In this document: positions 1 through 11,434 of the stretch, piece after piece
Layout of the letters: every line of letters starts with the position of its first letter
How positions within the stretch are numbered: the first letter of the stretch is position 1
NCBI RefSeq assembly: GCF_009618275.1
Contig: NZ_WIAD01000022.1
Span: forward strand, 1 to 64,000
Direction: 5' to 3'
DNA length: 64,000 bases
From: Roseimaritima sediminicola
Lineage (GTDB): Bacteria; Planctomycetota; Planctomycetia; Pirellulales; Pirellulaceae
Notes under the pieces: model-generated
What the model was told of the DNA's origin: nothing
What the model saw: the letters and a program-made list of their open reading frames with translations, nothing else
Databases searched by the model: none
Position numbers and translations under genes: made by a program

Positions 1-117
1 GAAGTTCATGCCTGGGATCTGCCGCCCGACGCTAGCGCGCGTACGGCTCAAGGGTTCTGCGTCGCCGCCAACCTTCGCGGCGCCCAGGATCTGGTGCCGC
101 CGACGCGACCCCCGACC

Positions 118-2742
<2,625 letters not shown>

Positions 2743-2841
2743 GAAAACAGCACGTGCGGTTGTGTCGAGCGAAAAGCCGTCGTGGCAAGGTACGAACCCT
2801 TATTATAGAGGGATACCTACCGCCGAAGGAAAGGGAAGCGG

Positions 2842-3171
2842 ATGTTGGCACTGCTAGCGGCGTACGTTTCGATGGGCCTGTTGTTCGTCCTGCTCAGCGT
2901 ACCGCTGCTGCGCGGCCGCGTCGGACCAAACCGCTGGTACGGCTTTCGAACGCCCCGCACCCTGCGCGATCCCGCCGTTTGGTATCCCGCCAACCGGTAC
3001 ATGGCCAAGTACCTGTTGGGGCTGGGGATCGTCCTGATCGTCGCCGCGATCGCAACATTTGCGGTCCCCCACGTCACGCCCGGCCAGTACGTGATCGTGA
3101 TGACCGTCACCGTGTTAACCGGAACGATCATCCTTTGCGTCCAATCTTTCCGCTACCTATCCAAGCTTTAA
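2842..3171 (+). CDS. SdpI/YhfL-like small membrane protein
   Basis: A 109-residue integral membrane protein with hydrophobic segments near residues 2-20, 54-74 and 82-103. The loop after the first segment has the SdpI-family pattern NRWYGFRTPRTL followed by a conserved W and N (VWYPANRY). In Bacillus SdpI is an immunity and signalling protein for the SDP toxin, but short SdpI-like proteins are common in bacteria without that toxin, so no immunity role is claimed. The ATG has a purine-rich ribosome-binding stretch (AAGGAAAGGGAAG) just upstream. It is transcribed away from the radical-SAM gene, and a palindromic repeat element follows it. Confidence 0.75.
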   Translation: MLALLAAYVSMGLLFVLLSVPLLRGRVGPNRWYGFRTPRTLRDPAVWYPANRYMAKYLLGLGIVLIVAAIATFAVPHVTPGQYVIVMTVTVLTGTIILCVQSFRYLSKL

Positions 3172-3242
3172 GGTGTCAGGCCACTTCTTCGTTCGGTCGA
3201 CAAAAAAGAGTCCTGGCACCTCAACGATGACAGCGTCTGACC

Positions 3243-3403
3243 CTAACGGATTCTATGCACGACGCAGGGCGGCCAAAAACAGTATTTTCCCCCCTCTCCC
3301 CCTCACCCCCGACCCCTCTCCCCCAAATCCTGGCTCGCTTGGGCTCGCCAGGCTTTGGGGGAGAGGGGAGAAATCTTTTCTTTTCGCACATAGAATCCGT
3401 TAG
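3243..3403. repeat. Palindromic composite element, 161 bp, perfect 15-bp inverted ends
   Basis: The ends are CTAACGGATTCTATG (3243-3257) and its exact reverse complement (3389-3403). Inside is a C-rich/G-rich hairpin (about 3293-3378) with arms of the type CCCCTCTCCCCC / GGGGGAGAGGGG and an inner stem around CCTGGC...GCCAGG. Related copies lie at 31501-31813, 45250-45320, 45823-45896 and 61873-62172. There is no coding capacity, so this is a MITE-like or other non-autonomous repeat. It sits between the SdpI-like gene and the 3' end of the convergent Calx-beta gene, where the hairpin could also act as a terminator. Confidence 0.85.
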
Positions 3404-3415
3404 AGTCCTGACACC

Positions 3416-6400
3416 TTAAAGATCGGTGAAGACGGCGTCGTGGGCTGCTTCGTCATGGGTTGGCTCGGCCAGCATCGCTGCGGTGATCGGGTTGCCGAAC
3501 ATGCTGGTTTGCCGAGGTCGGGCCAGGAACCGGTAGCGGCTGGCCGAAGACGCGTCCAAACCGAGTTCGGCGAACAGGTAGTCTCGGCCCTGTTGCGAGG
3601 GGCTCACGCTGATCTCGGAAATCGTGTCCGCCCCCGCTCGACCGCTGCTCACACCGCCGATCCGGCCGACGAGCTCTGCGCCATCGAGCAACCCCTCAGG
3701 TTGCACCTGAGTGAGCGCGTAGGTGCCGGCCGGCAGATCGGTGAACCGGTAGACGCCATTTTGGTCCGTCGTCAGCGTTCGCTCGATGGTCTCGCCGCCG
3801 AGCGTTGTGCCGCGCAGACGGATCATCACACCGGCCAGCGTCATCTCGCCCACGTCCGTGGTTCGATTGCCGTTGGCATCGACCCAGACTCGCCCGGCAA
3901 GGCTCGCGTCCATCGCGTCGTCGATGACCGTCGCCGTATGCAGGGTTTGAGTACCTAAAGTGACTGCCGGCAGTTCGTTCGTATCCCGCTGCAGGGCCAA
4001 CACGATGGTCTCGGCGTCTTCGATCAAGCCATCGTCGGTCAGCGTCAACACGACGTCGCGAACCGTGCCGTCGGTGCTGCCGGCCGGGAACGTTACCGTG
4101 GCCGTCTGCAGCACAAAGTCCTCGGCTTCGGCCGTCGATCCGCTGCGAACGATCACCTGAGTCGAAACCGCTTGGCTGATCGAGCCGCCGGCGTCGACGT
4201 CCAGCCGCACGCCGATCCGCAGCGTGCCGTCGGCTTCGAGGACCGTCGACGCATCGGTAACGAAGCCGATTCGTGCGGTATCGTCGTTGGCGATTGTCGC
4301 GGTGGCGGTATCCACGGCCAGCTGAACATGCGGCTGCAAGCTCGGTGTGAGACCGTCGATCGCGGTCAGCCGTACGGTCAACGTCTCGTCGTTCTCGACC
4401 ACGGCGTCCCGCCGGATCGGAACGCGAATCGTCTGCGTTTCGCCGACGCCGCCGACGAACTGCAGCTGGCCGGCGGTACGCGTGTAATCGTCGCCTGCAA
4501 CCGTGGCGGTGCCGTCGACGGTCTCATAAGCGACCGTGAATGCGGAAGCGACCGGGTGGTCCAGCGTGACGGCGAATTCCATCGACGAGCTGCCGCCACC
4601 GGTGCCTTCAATCACAGTGCCGGGACCCACGATTCGCAGCGACGCCGCATCGTCGTTTCGAATCGTCGTTACCAAGGGCGTGGTCAGGACCGTCAATCGC
4701 TCCAGGGCCGCAGCATCCAAGCCCGATACGGTCCCCAGCGAAACGGCGAACGTTTCGTCCGCTTCGACTTGACGATCCCCGTTGATCAGTACCTCGAACG
4801 ACTGGCTTTCGTCGGCCTCACCCAGAAAGGCAAGAACGCCATCGTTATCGACGTAATCTTCATCGGCTACGCTTGCGCTTTGATCGTCGCTTTGATAGGC
4901 GACCGTGAACCCGCCCTCGATGGCCGCGGACAACGAAGCGGTAAACCGTGCGGCGGTCGTGCCCTCGTCTGCTTCGGTCACCCGATCCGCGGCCGCTTGC
5001 AGCGTCAGAGTGGCGGAATCGTCGTCACGAATCGTGGCGGCAAGGTCAGGGGTCGGAACGAGGACGGTCTGTCCAGCGGCCAGCCCCGCAATCTCTCCCA
5101 ATGCCACTTTGAAGGTTTCGTCGCTTTCCAGAACGGCGTCCTGACGCACTCGCACCGTCACGATCTGCTGCTCGCCGGCTTGACCGCCGAACTGCAGCAC
5201 GGTGTCATTGTCCAGATAATCGCCACCGGCCACCGTGGCGGTGCCGTCCTGAATTTCGACGGGGACCTGAAAGCCGTCGACATCGTCCACGTCGTCGCTT
5301 AACGTGACCGCAAAGCGAAATTCGGTAAAGCCATCGGGCGACGTGCCTTCGACATGGCTGGCCGTTACGTCGGTCAGCAACAACCGCGGAAAGTCATCGT
5401 TGAGGATCTCGGCAACCGCTACGGGCGAGACCACTTGTACCGCATCGATCGCCGATTCGGGCAGACCGGTGATCTCGCCTAACCGCAAGCGGAACGTCTC
5501 GTCGGATTCCACACGCTCGTCGGCCGTAACCAACACGTCGACGGTCTGTGTTTGCCCCGACACGCCCGAGAAAGTCAGCGCTGCCGAGCGAGCTAGGTAG
5601 TCGCCATCGGCCACGGTTGCCGATCCGTCGCTGGTGGCGTAACCCACGCTGAAACCGTCCTGGACCGCTCCTTCCAAACGAACCGTAAAACGAAACGCGG
5701 TGGCAGCGTCGGACGTACCTTCCAGTGCGGCCCCCGGACCCACCAGCGTCAGCGTTGCCGTATCATCGTTCTCAATCGAGACGACCGACGACCTGTTGCC
5801 GAAGGAAACACTGTCGGCCAGACCGTCCAGCAGCCCCTGCAACGCACCCAATCCAAGCGAGAACGTTTCGTCGCCTTCGACCACATCGTCGCCGGCAACT
5901 TGGACGCGGATCGTGCGCGTTTCCGCGGTGCTGCCGGAAAACGTCAGCGTTTCGTTGATCGCGGTGTAATCGCTGGCCGCGGTCGCGGTGCCATCGGTGG
6001 TGGCAAGCGGAATGGAGACGCCGCCGTCGATCGCCGCGGAAACGCTGACGGTGAACTCCAGTTCCCGCGTGCCGCTGTCGCCTTCGACGATGGATTGTCC
6101 CGGCGACAGCGTTACGGTTGCCGAATCGTCGTTACGGATTGTCAAAGCCAATGGCGAATCGAGGGAAACCGCATCGGTCAACGCCGCTGGTAACCCTGCC
6201 AGGTTTGCCAGCGCCACCTGAAAGGCTTCGTGCCGTTCGACTTTGTTGTCGTCGCCGGTTTGGATCAAGAACGTTTGTTGCTCGCCCGCCGTACCGCTAA
6301 ACGCCAAGGTGCCCGTGGCGGCACTGTAGTCTCCGTCGGCGACCGTGGCCGTCCCATCGGTCGTCACATAATCGACCTCCAGCCCACCCTGCACCGCTGC

Positions 6401-9400
6401 GGAAAGCGTTGCGGTAATCCGGTACTGTCCGCCCTCATCCACCGAAACGGCCTCGGCCGCAAGGGTGACGGTCGACGAATCGTCGTCGACGATCCGAGCT
6501 TGCAGCGAAGTGGTCGGCACGACCACGGTCGAACCCGGCGCCAACCCCGAAATCGTTCCCAGAGCGACCGTGAACGTTTCATCGGTCTCGACCACCGTAT
6601 CCTGCTGGACCAGCACCGAAACCGTTTGTACTTCGCCCGCCGTACCGGCGAATCGCACGGTGCCGCTGCGACTCTGATAATCGCCTGCCGCGGCCGATGC
6701 TGTGCCATCGATGGTTTGGAAGGGAACTTCGAATCCGTCGGGATCGTCGACGGGGTCGCTGAGCATCAGCTGGAAGCGGAATTCGGTTGTGGTCCCGCCA
6801 CTGCCCTCGACGGAGCTGGCCGTCACGTCGCTGAGCAATAGCCGTGGGAAGTCGTCGTTGGTAATGGTTACCTGCGCCGGTGGAGGCAGCGTGATCGCAT
6901 CGGCGACCGTTGCCGAGACACCACCGATCGATTGCAGGGCCAGTTGAAACGTTTCGTCCGGCTCAACACGGTCGTCGGCCGCGACATTCACCGTGATCGT
7001 GTGGGTTTCGTCTGCATCGCCCGCAAAGTTCAGCGTCCCCGTACTGGGCACGAAGTCACCATCGGCAACGGTGGCCGAGCCATCGACCGAGGCATAGTTC
7101 ACCGAGAAACCATCCTGGACCGTGCCGACCAACCGTACGGTATAACTCAGCTGCGTGAGGGCTTCGCCGGTGCCCTCGACGACGCTGGCCGGACCGTCCA
7201 GCACGATTGCGGCGGTGTCGTCGTTGGCGATCGTCCCCACGGCAGCTTGCCTGGGCAGGTCGATGCGCTCGCCCAGGGTGGTTTCGCCGACGTTCGCAAA
7301 GACCAGCCGCAGGGTCTCGTCCGCTTCGACGACGCCGTCCGCAGTGATCGGTACGCTGATCGTTTGTGTCTCCCCAGCCGTCCCCTGGAAACGCAACGTG
7401 CCGCTCCGAGCGTCGAAATCCTCTTGCGAAGCGGTGTCCGCGGCGGTGGCGAAATCCACACTGAAACCACCGGCCACGGCATGCGAAACCGCTGCTGTGA
7501 AGACCAACGTCGCCGCAGCCCCCGGATCGTCGCCTTCGCTCACACGCACGTCGGCCACCGACAGCGTCGCTCGATCGTCGTCCAGGTTGCGGACGGCCAC
7601 ATCCGTCGCATCGATGCCCGAAAAGATCGGATCCGCACTAACGGCCGCTGCGGTTCGGACGCTCAGCTGCACCGTGCCATCCACCTGGTCGTCGTCGACG
7701 CCGGTGACGGTGATCCGCTGGGGCGTGTTCCAGTTGTCGGGTGTGAAGGTGACGGCAGGCGTCGACAGCGTCGCTTCGCCCGAGTCGCTCGAGGCCAAGG
7801 GGATGGTCACGTCCGCGGTGGGCTGGCTGGTCAGCACGATGTCGAACGTCGCGTTCTGGCCCGTCTCGCTGACCTCCAAGCCTGCGGTGGGTACCACGGC
7901 GATCCCCGGCACGTCGTCGTCCAGATTGGTTAGGGATACATCGTCGGCGTCCAGGCCTGCGTATCCCGGATCATCGCTGCCGGCCGCTGCGAGGATGATC
8001 GTATACGCCACATCACCGTCGTCGACCAGATCGTCCTGGCCGTTCACCACGACCGTCTGCGGCGCGTTCCAGGTCTCCGGTGTAAAGACAAGTTCCGGTT
8101 GGTCCGCGGTTCCTTCGTCAGGATTGCTGCTCGAAAGCGCGATCACGACGTCGGCCGTGGGTTGGCTGCCCAGCACCACGCTGAAGGTGGCGGTTCCGCC
8201 CGATTCGGAAGTTTCGGGGGTGGCGGGTGGCGTGACCAGGATCGCGGCGGTGTCGTCATTCTCATTCGTTCCCAGCACATCTTCGACCGCCAGCCCATGA
8301 TAGGCCGGGTCGTCGCTGCTGGCCGTGCTGGTGACGATGCGATAAGCGACATCGCCATCATCGACGTCGTCGTCCTGGCCGGTCACGGTGATCGTTTGAG
8401 CTTGGTTCCAAGACTGGGGCGTGAACAGGATTTGCGTCACGTCCACCAACGCTTCGCCGGGATCGCTGCTGCTTACATCGATCGTTACGTTGGCCGTGGG
8501 GCGGCTGGCCAGGCGGACGGTGAACTGGTCTGTGGATCCGTCTTCGCCGGTAATCAGGCCGGTCACGGGGGCAATCAGTACCGCCACCTCGTCGTCGTCC
8601 AGGTTGGTCACCGAAACGTCGTCGACGGTCAAACCGTTGAATGCCGCATCGGTGCTGGTCGTGGTGCCGGTTTGGATGGCGTAGGCAACATCCCCATCGG
8701 CCTCGTCGTCGTCCACTCCGCTGACCGTGACCGTTTGCGGCACGTTCCAGGACTGGGGCGTAAAGGTCAATGCGGTCGTGGAAACGGTGCCTTCGCTGGG
8801 GTCGCTGGAGGCGACCGGGATGATGACGTCCGCCGTGGGTTGAGCGGTCAACCGGACGGTGAACGTCGCCGCACTGCCGTCTTCGCCCGTTACCAAGCCG
8901 GACGTCGGAGCGACGATCGCTGCGGCGGTGTCGTTGTCCTGATTGGTGACGGAGACGTCGGCCACGATCAGATTGTTGTACAACGGATCGGCACTGCTGG
9001 TGCGCGAGGTCAGGATGGCATAGCCGGCGGCTCCGTCAACGAGATCATCTTCGACGCCGCTTACGGTAACGGTTTGCGGGGTGTTCCAATTGGCCGGAGT
9101 GAAGGTCAGCGTATCGACGCCGGGAACGCCTTCGCCGGGGTCGCTGGAGGACAGCTGCAGCGTCACGTCGGCGGTGGGCGCACTGGTCAATACGACGCTA
9201 AAGCTGGCCGTCGGCCCCGCCTCGCCGGTGACCAGTCCCGAGGTCGGGTCAACTCGTACACCCACCACGTCGTCGTCGGTATTGGTCACGACCAAGTCGT
9301 CCGGCTTCGTTCCTTGATACACGCTGTCGCTGCTGGTGGCGGCGGCAAAGCGGACGCGGTACTGAACGTCGCCGTCGACCGAATCGTCATCGACGCCAGT

Positions 9401-11260
9401 GATGCGGACGGTCTGAGGAGATTGCCAGTTTGCCGGCGAAAAGGTCAGTTGCGCTTGGTTGACGCTCCCCTCGCTGGTATCGTCGACGCTGACACCCAGC
9501 GAGACGTTGGCCGTCGGCTGGCTCTGCAAGCGGACGGTGAAAGTTTCGGAATCGCCATTTTCGCCGGTCGTCAGTCCGCTGGTCGGATCGACGACGTACC
9601 CGGCGACATCGTCGTCCTGGTTGATCAGCGACACATCGGCCGCATCGAAACCGTCGTAGGACGCATCCGCACTGGTCGCCGCAGCGGTGCGGATGGTGTA
9701 GGCCTGGTCGCCATCGGCAACCGCGTCGTCGACCCCCGTGACGGTGACGGTCTGTGTGACGTTCCAGTTCGAAGGAGTGAAACGCAGGCTGGTGGGGCTG
9801 GGCGTGCCCTCGCTGGAATCACTGGACGACAATCCGATCACGACGTCGGCCGTCGGCTGGCTGCTCAGGCGAACGGTGAAAGACTGGCCGAGGCCCGCTT
9901 CGGTCGTCGTCAGTCCGGTCGCCGCATTGATCGTGATCCCGGCCGTGTCGTCATCGATGTTGACCAGTTCCACATCGGCGGCGTTGCGTCCGTTGTAGTT
10001 GCCGTCGCTGCTGGTCGCCGCGGCGGTTACGACGCGGTAGGCGACGTCACCGTCATCCAGATTATCGTTCAAGCCCCGGACCGAAACGGTTTGAGCCACG
10101 TTCCAGTTGCTGGCGGTGAAGACCAGGTTGGTGGTCGAAAGAGTGCCTTCGGTCGTGTCGCTCAGACTCAGCGGGATGTTGACGTTGCCGGTTGGTCGGC
10201 TCGTTAACGATACCTGAAAGGATGCCAGTCCACCGGTTTCGCTGGTCTGCAGGCCGGAGGTCGGCGTGACGAGGATGCCCGCGGTGTCGTTGTCTTGGAT
10301 CGAAACCTGTGCGGTCCGAGCCGAAGGGCTGAGCGACGTCTGCGGGTCGCCACTGGTGATCGCCGACAACGTGACCACAACCGTTTCCGAGGCTTCGGTT
10401 ACGGCATCGTCCACGACCGGAACATTGATGACGGCCGACGTTGTACCAGCGGGGATCGTGACCGAGCCCGAAAGCGGCGTGAAGTCGCTGCCCGAAGTGG
10501 CCGTTCCGCCGACCGTATACGAAACGACCGTAGGCGTCGCGGTCGCGACCGCTTGACTGACGGTAAAGCGGCCGGCGGTGGGGCCGTTTTCGCTGCCGCC
10601 CGTGGTCGCCGCGATACTGACCACCGGCGTCAGCGGTTGACGAATCGGGATCGCATTGCCGACGTAGCCGATATCGGTCGCTTCGCCGTCCGGCGGGAAG
10701 AACTCGACACGGTTGCTGGGGTTGTTGTCAGGCGCAAAGTCCAGCGTCAACGTGCCGGTCGCATCGGTCTGGAACCCAAACTGAAACAGCAGATACGACG
10801 CGTCGCGATTCTCCGGGATGCCACGGCTGGTACCGCCCGCGGCGTCGATCGATCCGGCCGTCGACGCGTCGCCCAGCTGGCGGACGCTGTACTGTGACCC
10901 GTGCTGGATATCCGCCGAGGGCAATGTGATCAGGGCGGCGTCGTAGAGGACGTCGAAGTAGGCTTGGAAGATTCCCGCCGCGTCCTGGCCCCGGTCGTCT
11001 TGAATCGAGACGCGTGCCTGGTAGTCGCGTCCGGGACGCAACACTTCTAAAGCGGTTTGGGGCGACGCCGGATCGACGAACTGAACGTCCACGCACACGT
11101 CCGCTCCACAGGCCAGCAGCCGACGAGCTTCCAGGTTTTCGCAGGTCAACAACCTTCGGGCGAGCCCGCGGCGACGAGAGCGACGGCGTTCCGCTCGGAC
11201 ACTGGAACCTTCGGCGATCGACCGATGCCGCGCGGGACGCTGCGAACGTAGCTTCCACAT
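3416..11260 (-). CDS. Giant Calx-beta repeat surface protein with C-terminal SdrD-B domain
   Basis: A 2614-residue secreted or surface protein. The N-terminus is strongly basic and ends in the planctomycete signature ENLEARRLLACG (about residues 41-52). Next comes a cohesin-like beta region (about 50-210), one Calx-beta domain, eight repeats of about 107 residues (each opening like xPTSGLxTxE and closing in N-x-DDD), and ten Calx-beta-type domains of about 115 residues ending in NDD. Last is an SdrD-B/CNA-B-like domain (GRVWVDANGNRTTDVGE ... YRFTDLPAGTY) near residue 2470 and a short tail. Acidic DDD/NDD loops suggest calcium-stabilised beta-sandwich rods; an adhesion or cell-wall role is inference. 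It starts an island of similar surface proteins. A REP copy lies just upstream of its start. Confidence 0.9.
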   Translation of the reverse strand: MWKLRSQRPARHRSIAEGSSVRAERRRSRRRGLARRLLTCENLEARRLLACGADVCVDVQFVDPASPQTALEVLRPGRDYQARVSIQDDRGQDAAGIFQAYFDVLYDAALITLPSADIQHGSQYSVRQLGDASTAGSIDAAGGTSRGIPENRDASYLLFQFGFQTDATGTLTLDFAPDNNPSNRVEFFPPDGEATDIGYVGNAIPIRQPLTPVVSIAATTGGSENGPTAGRFTVSQAVATATPTVVSYTVGGTATSGSDFTPLSGSVTIPAGTTSAVINVPVVDDAVTEASETVVVTLSAITSGDPQTSLSPSARTAQVSIQDNDTAGILVTPTSGLQTSETGGLASFQVSLTSRPTGNVNIPLSLSDTTEGTLSTTNLVFTASNWNVAQTVSVRGLNDNLDDGDVAYRVVTAAATSSDGNYNGRNAADVELVNIDDDTAGITINAATGLTTTEAGLGQSFTVRLSSQPTADVVIGLSSSDSSEGTPSPTSLRFTPSNWNVTQTVTVTGVDDAVADGDQAYTIRTAAATSADASYDGFDAADVSLINQDDDVAGYVVDPTSGLTTGENGDSETFTVRLQSQPTANVSLGVSVDDTSEGSVNQAQLTFSPANWQSPQTVRITGVDDDSVDGDVQYRVRFAAATSSDSVYQGTKPDDLVVTNTDDDVVGVRVDPTSGLVTGEAGPTASFSVVLTSAPTADVTLQLSSSDPGEGVPGVDTLTFTPANWNTPQTVTVSGVEDDLVDGAAGYAILTSRTSSADPLYNNLIVADVSVTNQDNDTAAAIVAPTSGLVTGEDGSAATFTVRLTAQPTADVIIPVASSDPSEGTVSTTALTFTPQSWNVPQTVTVSGVDDDEADGDVAYAIQTGTTTSTDAAFNGLTVDDVSVTNLDDDEVAVLIAPVTGLITGEDGSTDQFTVRLASRPTANVTIDVSSSDPGEALVDVTQILFTPQSWNQAQTITVTGQDDDVDDGDVAYRIVTSTASSDDPAYHGLAVEDVLGTNENDDTAAILVTPPATPETSESGGTATFSVVLGSQPTADVVIALSSSNPDEGTADQPELVFTPETWNAPQTVVVNGQDDLVDDGDVAYTIILAAAGSDDPGYAGLDADDVSLTNLDDDVPGIAVVPTAGLEVSETGQNATFDIVLTSQPTADVTIPLASSDSGEATLSTPAVTFTPDNWNTPQRITVTGVDDDQVDGTVQLSVRTAAAVSADPIFSGIDATDVAVRNLDDDRATLSVADVRVSEGDDPGAAATLVFTAAVSHAVAGGFSVDFATAADTASQEDFDARSGTLRFQGTAGETQTISVPITADGVVEADETLRLVFANVGETTLGERIDLPRQAAVGTIANDDTAAIVLDGPASVVEGTGEALTQLSYTVRLVGTVQDGFSVNYASVDGSATVADGDFVPSTGTLNFAGDADETHTITVNVAADDRVEPDETFQLALQSIGGVSATVADAITLPPPAQVTITNDDFPRLLLSDVTASSVEGSGGTTTEFRFQLMLSDPVDDPDGFEVPFQTIDGTASAAAGDYQSRSGTVRFAGTAGEVQTVSVLVQQDTVVETDETFTVALGTISGLAPGSTVVVPTTSLQARIVDDDSSTVTLAAEAVSVDEGGQYRITATLSAAVQGGLEVDYVTTDGTATVADGDYSAATGTLAFSGTAGEQQTFLIQTGDDNKVERHEAFQVALANLAGLPAALTDAVSLDSPLALTIRNDDSATVTLSPGQSIVEGDSGTRELEFTVSVSAAIDGGVSIPLATTDGTATAASDYTAINETLTFSGSTAETRTIRVQVAGDDVVEGDETFSLGLGALQGLLDGLADSVSFGNRSSVVSIENDDTATLTLVGPGAALEGTSDAATAFRFTVRLEGAVQDGFSVGYATSDGSATVADGDYLARSAALTFSGVSGQTQTVDVLVTADERVESDETFRLRLGEITGLPESAIDAVQVVSPVAVAEILNDDFPRLLLTDVTASHVEGTSPDGFTEFRFAVTLSDDVDDVDGFQVPVEIQDGTATVAGGDYLDNDTVLQFGGQAGEQQIVTVRVRQDAVLESDETFKVALGEIAGLAAGQTVLVPTPDLAATIRDDDSATLTLQAAADRVTEADEGTTAARFTASLSAAIEGGFTVAYQSDDQSASVADEDYVDNDGVLAFLGEADESQSFEVLINGDRQVEADETFAVSLGTVSGLDAAALERLTVLTTPLVTTIRNDDAASLRIVGPGTVIEGTGGGSSSMEFAVTLDHPVASAFTVAYETVDGTATVAGDDYTRTAGQLQFVGGVGETQTIRVPIRRDAVVENDETLTVRLTAIDGLTPSLQPHVQLAVDTATATIANDDTARIGFVTDASTVLEADGTLRIGVRLDVDAGGSISQAVSTQVIVRSGSTAEAEDFVLQTATVTFPAGSTDGTVRDVVLTLTDDGLIEDAETIVLALQRDTNELPAVTLGTQTLHTATVIDDAMDASLAGRVWVDANGNRTTDVGEMTLAGVMIRLRGTTLGGETIERTLTTDQNGVYRFTDLPAGTYALTQVQPEGLLDGAELVGRIGGVSSGRAGADTISEISVSPSQQGRDYLFAELGLDASSASRYRFLARPRQTSMFGNPITAAMLAEPTHDEAAHDAVFTDL

Positions 11261-11333
11261 AAAGACAGCAGCCTTTGGGGTTGGGGAGATAAGTTGGATG
11301 GTAGTTTGGAGACGAAGCCTGTGCCACTGCTTT

Positions 11334-11356
11334 CACAGGCTGGAAGCCTATGCCAC
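11334..11356. repeat. REP-like hairpin repeat, family A
   Basis: A 23-bp unit, CACAGGCTGGAAG followed by CCTATGCCAC, with the small stem AGGCT/AGCCT. The same unit recurs on either strand at 20922-20944, 20951-20973, 33276, 33364, 33452, 38294 and (diverged) 55333, always between genes. Short open frames reading through it are not genes. Confidence 0.8.
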
Positions 11357-11363
11357 TGGGTAT

Positions 11364-11402
11364 GAAAAACACCCGGCCGTTTGCGGGGGGCTGGCCGGGT
11401 GC
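11364..11402 (-). terminator. Rho-independent terminator of the beta-repeat surface protein gene
   Basis: Read on the minus strand, CACCCGGCC pairs with GGCCGGGTG across a loop of about 14 nt, followed directly by TTTTT. It lies about 33 bp beyond the stop codon of the minus-strand 465-residue gene and before the start of the giant Calx-beta gene, so the two are probably separate transcription units. Confidence 0.8.
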
Positions 11403-11434
11403 TGGAAGCGAGCTTGCCGATGGGGCGGCGGTGA

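Noticed and set aside
1-117. A gene end or start at the left window edge (open plus-strand frame; minus-strand ATG at 9)
   Set aside because: Too little sequence to tell; the plus frame continues into the antisense of the radical-SAM fusion gene, so nothing can be supported.
8099-10207. A long plus-strand open frame opposite the Calx-beta gene (and similar ones at 4172-5302 and 6932-7933)
   Set aside because: High-GC codon bias leaves the antisense frames open. The translation is Arg/Gly-rich and mirrors the repeat period of the real gene.
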